DNA of 64,000 bases from RYN-230 sp963770535 (GTDB taxonomy: Bacteria > Actinomycetota > Actinomycetes > Streptosporangiales > Streptosporangiaceae). This document shows, piece by piece, positions 25,931 through 34,606 of this stretch. The position numbers and the translations under genes were made by a program. The stretch lies in assembly GCA_963770535.1 (NCBI GenBank), contig CAVYPZ010000003.1, forward strand, positions 992,001 through 1,056,000, written 5' to 3'. Under the pieces are notes generated by a model that saw only the letters and a list, made by a program, of their open reading frames with translations, searched no databases and was not told the DNA's origin. Position 1 is the first letter of the stretch; every line of letters begins with the position of its first letter.

Positions 25931-26899
25931 GTGGTTGACACCCTCCGGGTCGACCAGGGTGCCGCCGCGTCCGCGCCGTCGTCACCGCCCAAGCGGCGGT
26001 GGCGGCGGCGCGGGTCGCTGCCGTACATCCTGCTGATCCCCGCGATACTGCTGGAACTGCTCATCCACATCGTGCCGATGCTGGCCGGGGTGGGCATCAG
26101 CTTCCTGAAGCTGACCCTGTTCTTCCTGCGCAACTGGCGGGCCGCGCCGTTCGCGGGGTTCAGCAACTACGCGGTCGCGGTGAACTTCTCCTCCGCCATC
26201 GGCTCGGCCCTGCTGCACTCGTTTACCGTCACGATCCTGTATACGGCCATCGTCCTCGGCGTGGCGTGGGTCTTCGGCATGGCCGCCGCGGTCTTCACCC
26301 AGCGGGCTTTCCGGGGCCGGGGTGCGGTCCGCACCCTGTTCCTCGTCCCGTACGCGCTGCCGGTCTTTGCCTCGGTGATCACCTGGAACTTCATGCTCCA
26401 GCGGGACACCGGCATGGTGAACCAGTTGCTGCTGTCCCTGCACCTGGTGCACGGGCGGCCGTTCTGGCTGATCGGCCAGGACAGCTTCTGGTCGCTGGTC
26501 GTCGTGCAGATCTGGCGCACCTGGCCGTTCGCGTTCCTGATCCTCACCGCCGGCCTGCAGAGCATCCCGGCCGACCTGTACGAGGCGGCGTCGCTGGACG
26601 GCGCCGGGATCCTGGGCCAGGTACGGCACGTGACCCTGCCGCTGATCCGGCCGGTCAACCGGGTCCTGCTGCTGGTCCTGTTCCTGTGGACGTTCAACGA
26701 CTTCTCGGTGCCGTTCACGCTGTTTGGCTCGGCCCCGCCGACCCAGGCCGACATCATCTCCATCCACATCTACGAGAACTCGTTCGTCAGCTGGAACTTC
26801 GGCACCGGGTCGGCCATGTCCGTGCTGCTCCTGCTGTTCCTGCTGCTGGTGACCCTGGTGTACCTGGCGCTCGGCAGACGGGGGGCCCGCCATGCATGA
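25931..26899 (+). CDS. Sugar ABC transporter permease (MalF type)
   Basis: 322-residue binding-protein-dependent permease with six predicted membrane helices after a basic N-terminus. The EAA loop that contacts the ATPase is DLYEAASLDGAGILGQVRHV. GTG 25931 is preceded by GGAGG at 25916-25920. Its 3' end overlaps the next permease gene by 8 bases. Confidence 0.92.
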   Translation: MVDTLRVDQGAAASAPSSPPKRRWRRRGSLPYILLIPAILLELLIHIVPMLAGVGISFLKLTLFFLRNWRAAPFAGFSNYAVAVNFSSAIGSALLHSFTVTILYTAIVLGVAWVFGMAAAVFTQRAFRGRGAVRTLFLVPYALPVFASVITWNFMLQRDTGMVNQLLLSLHLVHGRPFWLIGQDSFWSLVVVQIWRTWPFAFLILTAGLQSIPADLYEAASLDGAGILGQVRHVTLPLIRPVNRVLLLVLFLWTFNDFSVPFTLFGSAPPTQADIISIHIYENSFVSWNFGTGSAMSVLLLLFLLLVTLVYLALGRRGARHA

Positions 26900-27731
26900 G
26901 CCAGCCTGGTTCCGGTGGGCCCGGGTGATCGTGCTGACGCTGCTCGGCCTGTTCGCGATCGCGCCGGTGTACGTCATGCTCACCGCGTCGCTGAAGCCGC
27001 TCCCGGACGTCGAGGGCGCGTTCCGGTGGATCCCCAGCCACCTGACCCTCTCGCCGTTCGTCGACATGTGGCAGACGATCCCGTTGCTGACCTACCTGGA
27101 GAACAGCCTGATCGTGTGCTCGGTGGCGTCGGTGGCCTCGGTGATCGTCGCGCTGCTCGCCGCCTACGCCGTCAGCCGTTACCGGTTCCGCGGGCGGCAG
27201 GTCTTCTCCATCACGATCCTGTCCACCCAGATGTTCCCCGGCATCTTGTTCCTGCTCCCGCTGTTCGTGATCTTCGTCAACCTCAGCCAGGACACCGGCA
27301 TCAACCTGTACGGCAGCCGGACCGGCCTGATCATCACCTACATGACGTTCACGCTGCCGTTCGCGATCTGGATGCTGGTCGCGTACCTGGACACCATCCC
27401 GCGTGAGCTCGACGAGGCGGCCACCGTGGACGGCACCGGGCCGCTCGGGGCGTTCATCCGCGTGGTCATCCCGGCCGCGGTCCCCGGCATCGTCGCGGTG
27501 GGCATCTACGCGTTCATGACCGCGTGGAGCGAGATGCTCTTCGCCTCCGTGCTCACCAACGACTCGACCCGGACCCTGGCCGTCGGGCTGCAGGGCTACG
27601 CCACCCAGAACCAGGTGTACTGGAACCAGATCATGGCCGCGTCGCTCACGGTCAGCGTGCCGATCGTGGTCGGCTTCCTGCTGTTGCAGCGGTTCCTGGT
27701 GGCCGGCATGACGGCAGGGTCGGTCAAGTAG
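26892..27731 (+). CDS. Sugar ABC transporter permease (MalG type)
   Basis: 279-residue permease with six membrane segments; EAA loop ELDEAATVDGTGPLGAFIRV. It pairs with the preceding permease to form the membrane channel. No ATPase gene follows; actinobacterial sugar importers of this type usually share a multitasking MsiK-like ATPase encoded elsewhere. Confidence 0.92.
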   Translation: MHEPAWFRWARVIVLTLLGLFAIAPVYVMLTASLKPLPDVEGAFRWIPSHLTLSPFVDMWQTIPLLTYLENSLIVCSVASVASVIVALLAAYAVSRYRFRGRQVFSITILSTQMFPGILFLLPLFVIFVNLSQDTGINLYGSRTGLIITYMTFTLPFAIWMLVAYLDTIPRELDEAATVDGTGPLGAFIRVVIPAAVPGIVAVGIYAFMTAWSEMLFASVLTNDSTRTLAVGLQGYATQNQVYWNQIMAASLTVSVPIVVGFLLLQRFLVAGMTAGSVK

Positions 27732-28337
27732 CCCGGCCAGCGCCCGCGCAGTCCGGGTGCCCTGGGACGCGGCCGCCTCATCAACATCATGAGTCACGTG
27801 GATCCTGCCTCCGCTGGTCCCCGCCGCCGACTCTTCCCGCGGACGGTGTGCGACGGTGCCCGGTATCAACCGATTTGCGCGCACGCTCCGCGGGATATGC
27901 GGCCCCTGGCCCGGGTGGCCGGCGCCCGAGTTGGCGAGGGGGCCGTGAACCGGGGTCGGGCGCGGTCCGTGTAGAGGGGCGGGCACCTGACGATGGAGTC
28001 GGCGGTCCCTGGGGCGTGCAGCGCCCCGGGGGCGGCCTTATTGGCATTGGCTTTCCGCTATTCTCGAACCCGGGATTATCTGCGGGTACCCGGCTGCCCT
28101 GGCCAGCCTTGGGCGCCATTTCTTACGGAGTTATTACGGGCCTCTCCGGTGCCTTGACAACTGGGGTTGTTGTGGTGACCGACCAGCTCCTGAGCTGCAG
28201 ATACACTGCCCGGCTGAGGGCTGGCGAGGACCTTGACCGGGCAAATATTAAAAAAACTTGATTCGGTGTCTCATGACACGGCGGCAGGGCTACTGTGATC
28301 GACCGGGAGCAATACCCGATCAAAAGGGAACGGTGTC
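27732..28337. other. 606-base intergenic region
   Basis: No gene can be supported. The last 300 bases are distinctly less GC-rich, including a run of seven A at about 28250. A frame ending at 28261 encodes a hydrophobic stretch (GAISYGVITGLSGALTTGVV) but lacks a start with a ribosome binding site and its upstream part overlaps the permease gene. Near the 3' edge are two small palindromes: GTGTC-4-GACAC (about 28265) and TGATCG...CGATCA (about 28296-28322), the latter just before the next start codon. Confidence 0.4.
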
Positions 28338-30077
28338 GTGTCGTATCGAAGAAGAGTCTTTAATCATGATCGCAGGTTCGAGCCGCGGTCACGGACCCGG
28401 CTCCTTGCGATAGCCGGGGCCGTGGCCGTGGTGGGCGGGGTCGGCGGGGCGTTGCTGATTCCGAACGTGGGCAGCGTGTTCGGCGCTAGCAACGCTGCCA
28501 GCGTGGCCGGATCCTGCGCCACGCCGTCGGCGACCAGCACAGCGGCAGGGACCACCGCGGCCGCTGCGGCCGCGCCGGCCAGCACTGCCGCGACCGTGGC
28601 GCCCACCCCCAGCGGGACCGCGGCCGCGCCGGTCGCGACCGCCGCGGCCACCGCCACCGCGGCGGCGACCACTACCGCAACCACAGCGGCGACCGCATCG
28701 GCTACGCCGACGATCTGCCCGACGTCGACCGCGACCACCGCGGCCACCGCCACGGCGACGCCGACGGCCACCGCCACCGCGGCTGCGGCCGTGGCCAACG
28801 TGAACTGCCGCATCATCGTGCCGGCCAACCCGCTCAGCGCGACCGGACTCTCCACGCCGTGGCAGCTGGAAGGCCCGGCTGGCATGACGCCCGCACAGTC
28901 CGGCTGCACGATGGCCAACTCGGCCAACCTCGGCGCGTTCGTCCAGGCGACCATCCTGAACCCGGCCACCGGCGCGCTGTCGGTGTACGAGCCGCTGGTG
29001 ATCACCCAGGGCACGACCCCGGCTGCGGCGCCAGTGGTGCCCACGCTGCCGGCTGGTGCCGTGGTCACGATCGACGTTGGGTTCAACGGCACCGATCTGA
29101 CTCAGGTCGGCGCCACCCCCACCGCGCTGGCCCAGGGCCGCTGCGTCAATGGCCTCAACGGGTCCGACTTCGGCCAGGTGTCGTTCTGCAACGGGACCGC
29201 GTTCTTCCGGGCCGCGTTCCGGGCCGAGGCGGCGGGCAGGCTGGTCGTGCCCGCGACCGGCACCTCCACCAAGGTCCCCGGGCTGGCCTGCCCGACGGTC
29301 CGCAACTTCAACATGATCGACCAGGACCAGAGTGACAACGTCACCTCGATCTACCTGGTGACCGCCACTGGGCAGACCGCGCAATTCAACGCGGCCAACA
29401 CGGCGAACCTGGCCGGGGCCACCAAGGCGGTCAACGGGAGCGACAACGCGCTCATCTCCGACTTCCTGGACCCGACGCTGGGCTGCGCGTCCTTCACGGC
29501 GCCTGACCTGTCCCAGGCCGGGACGCCCGGCACCTCGCAGGCGCTCAACGAGCTATCCGCGGCCAAGAACCAGACGGCGCCGATCGCGCTGGTTCCCGAG
29601 AACGACGAGATGACATTGGTCAACAACGCGTTCAGCGTGACCAAGACCAACCTCTACCGTTCCAACGTGGGCCAGGCCCCGGTGTCCGCGGCCAACGACG
29701 CGGCCGACAGCCCGGCGAACTACTGCCAGAACATGGTCAACGTGCAGACGGCGTTCCTGAATGCGAACCAGACGCTGCTGGGCACCGGCACCTCGCCGGT
29801 CCCGGGGGTCGGCAACAACCTGCTGACCTTCCTGGCCAACCGGCTCAGCATGTCCTTCACCAACCTCAACTGCCAGAACTTCGGGCTGACAGACCCGGTG
29901 ACGGTCACCCTCGACGGGAACGGCGCAGCCACCGCCGCGACGTTCAACGTCACCCAGCAGACGGCCACGGCCACGACGCCTGCGGGCACCGGCATGACCG
30001 GCACCACCATGCCGCCGCCCCGGCAGCGGATCGGCCGTAACCGCCGCCACCACCTGATGAACCCGTCCGGGATGTAA
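28338..30077 (+). CDS. Secreted cysteine-rich surface protein with Ala/Thr-rich linker (family A, copy 1)
   Basis: 579-residue protein of a family I do not recognise. GTG 28338 follows an AAAGGGAA ribosome binding site. Basic residues 1-20 precede a hydrophobic signal/anchor segment (about 22-47). Residues ~55-150 are almost only Ala, Thr, Pro and Ser, like a mucin-type wall-spanning linker. The ~400-residue C-terminal domain begins CRIIVPANPLSATGLSTPWQ and contains GCTMANSANLGAF, YEPLVITQGT, DQDQSDNVTS and SMSFTNLNCQNFGL; eight cysteines in this domain are conserved in the second copy at 31450, suggesting four disulfides. It ends in a basic, Arg-rich tail. Likely an extracellular structural protein. 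Confidence 0.75.
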   Translation: MSYRRRVFNHDRRFEPRSRTRLLAIAGAVAVVGGVGGALLIPNVGSVFGASNAASVAGSCATPSATSTAAGTTAAAAAAPASTAATVAPTPSGTAAAPVATAAATATAAATTTATTAATASATPTICPTSTATTAATATATPTATATAAAAVANVNCRIIVPANPLSATGLSTPWQLEGPAGMTPAQSGCTMANSANLGAFVQATILNPATGALSVYEPLVITQGTTPAAAPVVPTLPAGAVVTIDVGFNGTDLTQVGATPTALAQGRCVNGLNGSDFGQVSFCNGTAFFRAAFRAEAAGRLVVPATGTSTKVPGLACPTVRNFNMIDQDQSDNVTSIYLVTATGQTAQFNAANTANLAGATKAVNGSDNALISDFLDPTLGCASFTAPDLSQAGTPGTSQALNELSAAKNQTAPIALVPENDEMTLVNNAFSVTKTNLYRSNVGQAPVSAANDAADSPANYCQNMVNVQTAFLNANQTLLGTGTSPVPGVGNNLLTFLANRLSMSFTNLNCQNFGLTDPVTVTLDGNGAATAATFNVTQQTATATTPAGTGMTGTTMPPPRQRIGRNRRHHLMNPSGM

Positions 30078-30108
30078 CTGTCCCACCCTGATAGTCGGGT
30101 ACCCCCCG

Positions 30109-30147
30109 GGTGCGGTGGCCTCCATATGCCTTGGAGGCCACCGCACC
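30109..30147 (+). terminator. Strong hairpin terminator
   Basis: A perfect 15-base-pair stem, 30109-30123 with 30133-30147, around a 9-base loop. It sits 32 bases after the stop of the surface protein and just before the ribosome binding site of the next gene, so it should separate the two transcripts or attenuate read-through. Confidence 0.8.
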
Positions 30148-30165
30148 TATCTGTGAGGAGAGGCG

Positions 30166-31062
30166 ATGCAGGACGAGAACGGCAAGCTAGAGCAGGAGCC
30201 CGCAGCAGGGCCGGCGGGGGAGACCGCCGCGGGACGGCCCACCCGCAACAGCACGGCCAGGGAATCTGTGCCGCGTGCGGGAGGGCTGCGGCACGGACGC
30301 CTGGCCCTGGGGATCGGCGTGGCCATCAGCGCCGTGGGGATCGCCTTCGCAGCGTTCGCCATAGCCGGCGGCCTGCCTGGCCCGGTGCACCCATCCTCGG
30401 TGATTCCCAGCCCGCCCAGGGAGAACAAGGTGTTCGTCGAGGATGACGACGGGACCGGTGCGGACAGCCAGGCGAACATCCTGAGCTCGGCCGCGCCGGG
30501 CCTGGTGCACGTCCTGTCGGCGCCCGGCGACCCGGCCGGCGAGGGGGTCATCCTTACCCCCTCCGGGCTCGTGCTGGCCAGCGCCCGGATGCTCCAGGGC
30601 GCGCCCCGGCCGATGGTGCGCCTGGTGCTGTCCGGCCGGTCCTTCCCGGCCCGGCTGGTGGGCTCAGACCGATCTCACGACCTGAGCCTGCTGCAGGTCG
30701 TGGGCGGCCCGGCGTTCCGGCCGGTCGCGATCGGGAACTCCCGGTACCTCACCCGGGGCGCCCCGGTCACCGCCGTGGGCAGCGCCGGGCTGACCAAGAC
30801 CTTCACGCTGGACATCGGGACCCTCACCGGCGGCGGAGGCGTGGTGACCGCCGGAGGCCAGCGGCTTACCGGCTTGCTGGTATCCACGGCGCGGGTCGCG
30901 GCGGGGGAGGAGACCGGCGGCCCGCTGGTAAATCTGTCCGGGGAGACGGTCGGGATCAGCGTGGCCGGGACGGGAAGCGGACTGCATCACAGTGGTTTCG
31001 CGGTTCCCATCGACACGGCTCTCGCGGTGGCGCACCGGATCCAGGCCGCGCATTCGCAGTGA
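30166..31062 (+). CDS. Membrane-anchored HtrA-like pseudoprotease
   Basis: 298-residue protein: cytoplasmic N-terminus (1-45), one transmembrane helix (46-70), then an extracellular trypsin-like S1C domain (~105-295). The fold is recognisable from GVILTPSGLVLASARM, LVGSDRSHDLSLLQV and ETGGPLVNLSGETVGI. Aligned with HtrA/DegP, the catalytic His is Arg141, the Asp is kept at Asp172, and the catalytic Ser (GNSGG) is Thr250. The protein is therefore predicted to be inactive as a protease and to act by binding. No PDZ domain follows. ATG 30166 has GAGGAGAGG 3-11 bases upstream. It sits between two paralogous secreted proteins. Confidence 0.8.
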   Translation: MQDENGKLEQEPAAGPAGETAAGRPTRNSTARESVPRAGGLRHGRLALGIGVAISAVGIAFAAFAIAGGLPGPVHPSSVIPSPPRENKVFVEDDDGTGADSQANILSSAAPGLVHVLSAPGDPAGEGVILTPSGLVLASARMLQGAPRPMVRLVLSGRSFPARLVGSDRSHDLSLLQVVGGPAFRPVAIGNSRYLTRGAPVTAVGSAGLTKTFTLDIGTLTGGGGVVTAGGQRLTGLLVSTARVAAGEETGGPLVNLSGETVGISVAGTGSGLHHSGFAVPIDTALAVAHRIQAAHSQ

Positions 31063-31449
31063 GTCGGGTGGCCGCACGCAATGCACGCGGGAATGTCACG
31101 GTCTCGTCAGATGAGAATGCCGTGAATCGTCAGCGGGCAATAGTTGCTCAGGGTACGGGCCCGGCAGGAAAGCCCAGCGAGATGAGCACCGCAGCGACGG
31201 TGGTGTCCCAGGCCAGGGCGTTGCGGACGGCCCGCAGCGTGTGGCATGTTGTCGTGGATCCCGTACGCAAGGTTACACCGTGTACCGGGAAAAGCCGATT
31301 AGCTGCGACGTAAGAATTACGCAAGATTTGCCCTCGCCGGCCTGGCCCGTGCCTTAAATGCACCACTCTTGCATCTTCCTCCTTAACGGGATGTTAGTCG
31401 TCTACGGTGACCTTCTGGGAGCGTTAACAGCGGCATGGAGGCGGATTAA
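31063..31449. other. 387-base intergenic region
   Basis: No gene supported. The second half is relatively AT-rich and should hold the promoter for the next gene, whose ribosome binding site GGAGG lies at about 31438-31442. Confidence 0.4.
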
Positions 31450-32971
31450 ATGCGCAACGGGCATTGGTCCCCATCGGGCGCGCCGGGGAGCCGGATCATG
31501 CTGATCGCGGTCCCCCTGGTCATCACCATGGCGGTCGGCCTGGTCGTCGGCCTGCGGCTTGTTGGCCAGGGAAACGCCAGCGTGAAGCTCTCGGCGCAGG
31601 GCGCCGGGGCCGCTGGGGCCACGCCAGCGGCTGCCGGGACGGCCAGGCCGTCGGCCGCGGCCAGCGTGCCGCCGAGCGCCACGGCCCCGGCGGCGGCCCC
31701 CGCGGCCGCGGCGGCAGCCAACGTGTGCTGCGACATCATCGTGCCGGCGAATCCGCTGTCCGCGCAGGGCCTGTCCACCCCGTACCAGCTGACCGGCCCG
31801 GACGGGATGACCCCGCAGGCTTCCGGCTGCACCATGGCCAACTCGGCCAACCTGGGCGCGTTCGCCCAGGCCACGATCCTGGACCCGGCCACCGGGGCCC
31901 TGAGTACCTATGAGCCGCTGGTCATCACCCAGGGCACCCAGCCCGCGGCGCCCCCGGTGGTCCCCACGCTCCCCGCGGGGGCGGTGGTCACCATCGACTT
32001 CGGTTTCAACGGCACCAACCTCACGCTGCAGGGCGCCACCGGAGCCGCACTGGGCCAGGGCAGGTGCGTCAACGGCCTGGCCGGGTCGATCTTCGGCCAG
32101 GTCTCCTTCTGTAACGGGGTGGCATTCTTCGCCGCGGCCAGCAAGGACATCACGGCCGGCCTGACCACGGTCCCGGCCCTGGGGGCAGCCTCCAGGGCCG
32201 CCGGGGTGACCTGCCCGACCACGCGCAGCTTCACGATGGTCGACCAGGACCAGAGTGACAACGTCACCACGCAGTACCTGCTCAACGCGAACGGCCAGAC
32301 CGCTCAGGACAACGCCGCGAACACTGCGGCGCTGACCGGGGCCAACGTGATCAATAACGGCAGTGACAACGCGCTGCTGAACGCGTTCCTGGACCCGGCG
32401 CTCGGGATGCACCCCGTTCACCGCGCCGGACCTGGCTAACGCAGGCGCGCCTGGCACCTCCCAGGCGCTGGACGAGCTGTCCGCGGCCAGGAACCAGGCG
32501 GCGCCGATCGCGCTGGTCCCGGAAAACGACCCGATGACGCTGGTCAACGGGACCTTCAGCCAGCAGAAGACCAACCGGTACCGGACCAGCGTGGATCAGC
32601 CCGCGGTCAGCAGGGCCCAGACGGCGGACACCCCCGCCGGCTACTGCCAGAACATGGTCAACGTGCAGAGCCTGTTCCTGCAGAACAACCGGGCTCTGCT
32701 GGCCACCGGCACCTCGCCAGTTCCCGGCGTCGGCACCAACCTGTTCACGTTCCTGGCGAACCGGCTCAGCATGTCCTTCACCAACCTCAACTGCCAGAAC
32801 TTCGGGCTGACGAACCCGGTGACCGTCACCCTCGACGGGAACGGTGCAGCCACCGCGGCGACCATCAACGCCACCCAGCAGGCGGCCGCCTCGATGACCG
32901 GGCCCGCGGGGCCGGCCAACCCGGTAGCCCCGGCCCAGCCCAAGCGAGGCCAGAACCCCGCCCACATGTGA
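31450..32971 (+). CDS. Secreted cysteine-rich surface protein (family A, copy 2; frame break)
   Basis: Paralogue of the protein at 28338. An N-terminal anchor (about residues 15-38) is followed by a shorter Ala/Pro linker and the same domain: CDIIVPANPLSAQGLSTPYQ, GCTMANSANLGAF, YEPLVITQGT, VDQDQSDNVTTQYL, NYCQNMV-type GYCQNMVNVQ and SMSFTNLNCQNFGL. One extra base near 32407 shifts the frame to a false stop at 32439; removing it gives LGCTPFTAPDLANAGAPGTS, in register with copy 1, and a 506-residue protein ending at 32971. The eight domain cysteines of copy 1 are all kept after repair. The Arg-rich tail is shorter. Confidence 0.72.
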
Positions 32972-33222
32972 CCGAAACCCTCCCTGGCCGACTGCCGGCC
33001 CGCTGAGGGCCAGGCGCCCGGACCGGGCCCGGATCAGTCGGGCGGGCAAAGGGCAGGGAAACCTCGCTTCCGGGACGACACCAGCGTGTCGTGACCGGAG
33101 CCGGTGATGAGGGCGGTGACCACAGCTTGCCTGCCTCTTACAGCAGGTAATTGTGACAGTACGTGTTGTCAATTTGTGATCTAGCCCACATTGCTGGTTG
33201 CCCAGCCGTCACAACTTTTTCA
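32972..33222. other. Intergenic region before the transglycosylase leader
   Basis: CCTGGCC near 32984 can pair with GGCCAGG near 33010, a weak terminator for the preceding gene. The part from 33130 to 33220 is AT-richer and probably carries the promoter of the next gene. No coding frame is credible. Confidence 0.35.
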
Positions 33223-33289
33223 GCGGAAGCGGTTGCAGACCCCTCCCTTGCCTCTGGCAAGGTAGCGCCGATGGTTCAAGGGCTTCCGC
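33223..33289 (+). promoter_or_regulatory. Candidate structured 5' leader of the transglycosylase gene
   Basis: GCGGAAGC (33223-33230) pairs perfectly with GCTTCCGC (33282-33289), enclosing a second perfect hairpin CCTTGCC-TCT-GGCAAGG (33246-33262). A further hairpin CGCTGC/GCAGCG lies near 33350-33370. The next gene starts at 33420, giving a leader of about 200 bases. It does not show the conserved sequence blocks of the c-di-AMP riboswitch often found before actinobacterial wall hydrolases. Confidence 0.4.
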
Positions 33290-33419
33290 CACGCACGTTC
33301 TTCGTGACTTAGTTTTTGCGGCTGGCATTGGCAGAAGAACCGGACCATGCGCTGCCCCCAGGCGCAGCGGTCTGCTCCAGGGTGTCTCGCCCGCGAGTTC
33401 GGCCCACGGAAGGACAGCC

Positions 33420-34088
33420 TTGTCAGAACACCGGAGGCGAAGCCCCGGAAAACGACGGGCGGCACGCCGTAATGGCGTTTTGTTGCCCGTCACCGCTACC
33501 GCGGTTACTGCGGTCACCGGGATCGCCATTGCTGGTTACCTGGTGGTTATGCGGCCTGGCAATGTGCCTGATTCCGGGGCGGCCATCGCCGCTGCGGCCG
33601 TGTCCAGCAGCCAGGCTGTGGCCGTGCTCGAGCAGCATCGCCAGCAGATGATCGTCCTGTCTGCCGCGTCGCACAGCATGCACCTCATCGGCGCCCCCAA
33701 GGTCGCCTCCCAGCCCCTTCAGGCATCCGGTGGTACCACGGGGGGCGCGGGCGGCACGGCGTCGGTCGCGGTCGCGGCGCCTGACCCCGGTACGGCGCAG
33801 AGCATCGCGTACAACATGCTGTCCTCATTCGGCTGGAGTCCGAGCACGTACTTCAGCTGCCTGAACAACATCTGGACCAGGGAGAGCGGCTGGCGGTACA
33901 ACGCCGAGAATGCCAGTGGTGCTTACGGCATTCCCCAGGCGCTGCCGGGGGACAAGATGGCCACCGCGGGCGCAGACTGGATGACCAATCCCGCCACCCA
34001 GATCAAGTGGGGACTGGGTTATATCCAGTCCCGCTATGGCGACCCCTGCAGCGCGTGGTCGTTCTGGCAAGCACACGGTTACTACTGA
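33420..34088 (+). CDS. Secreted transglycosylase-like protein (aggregation-promoting-factor type)
   Basis: 222 residues from TTG 33420, which has GGAAGGAC about 5 bases upstream. A basic start is followed by a membrane/signal segment (about 19-43), a low-complexity linker, and a C-terminal SLT-like domain: AYNMLSSFGW, NIWTRESGW with the candidate catalytic Glu, GAYGIPQALPGDKM, and WGLGYIQSRYGDPCSAWSFW. This is the pattern of small lysozyme-fold proteins that cleave or remodel peptidoglycan. Two cysteines could form a disulfide. A larger open frame upstream is an artefact of the TTG start. Confidence 0.8.
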   Translation: MSEHRRRSPGKRRAARRNGVLLPVTATAVTAVTGIAIAGYLVVMRPGNVPDSGAAIAAAAVSSSQAVAVLEQHRQQMIVLSAASHSMHLIGAPKVASQPLQASGGTTGGAGGTASVAVAAPDPGTAQSIAYNMLSSFGWSPSTYFSCLNNIWTRESGWRYNAENASGAYGIPQALPGDKMATAGADWMTNPATQIKWGLGYIQSRYGDPCSAWSFWQAHGYY

Positions 34089-34606
34089 TTGACTCAGAGT
34101 TAGCCCTCTTAAGGGGCGGCAGTATTTTCCCGGCTTCATGTATTTACGCCGCGTGTGTCAGGCACTACTTAGTGCTGAATGCTGCGCTTCGGCCCCGCTT
34201 AGCTCGTCCACTGCTGATGGCCAAAATCATCTACTTAAAGTAGTTCTATACGTGCGCACTGTCATACGGTGACGTGGATCACAGGCATGCTGCGGCGGGC
34301 TCTAGATGTGAAAGTATTCACTGTCTGAACGAGTAAATCGAATATGTATTCGATCACATGATCAGGTGGTGTGTTTCAGGTCATAGTGTTGTTTTTCGAG
34401 TTTCGGGCAGAACTAATTGCCGGTATTGGGCATCGTGGGTTGTCGGAAGCACCCGGGCGTGCTTGATGGCTGCATCCCCCGCAGCCCGCCGCCCTGACCC
34501 GCGGCACGTCCGCACGCCGCTGTGGCCTCCCAGCCCCCCGCTGTGATCCGCAGTGCCCCCCGGGTGGAAGCCGAGCGCACACCGTGCGCCCGATCGAAGG
34601 TCAACC
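34089..34606. other. AT-richer 518-base intergenic region with palindromes
   Basis: Lower in G+C than the surroundings. It contains ATCGAATA-TG-TATTCGAT (34337-34354), a perfect 8-base inverted repeat that looks like a repressor site, next to GATCA-CA-TGATC (34352-34363), and a hairpin AAGCAC/GTGCTT near 34446-34463. These lie 150-270 bases before the next transglycosylase gene and may be its control region. Confidence 0.45.

Noticed and set aside
27986..28261. Small membrane protein gene after the ABC operon
   Set aside because: The hydrophobic end is suggestive, but there is no start with a ribosome binding site, the frame begins inside the permease gene, and codon use differs from neighbouring genes.
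33223..33419. c-di-AMP (ydaO) riboswitch before the transglycosylase gene
   Set aside because: Gene context fits, but the GGGTGAATC-type and AGCTCACCTCG-type conserved blocks are not present.
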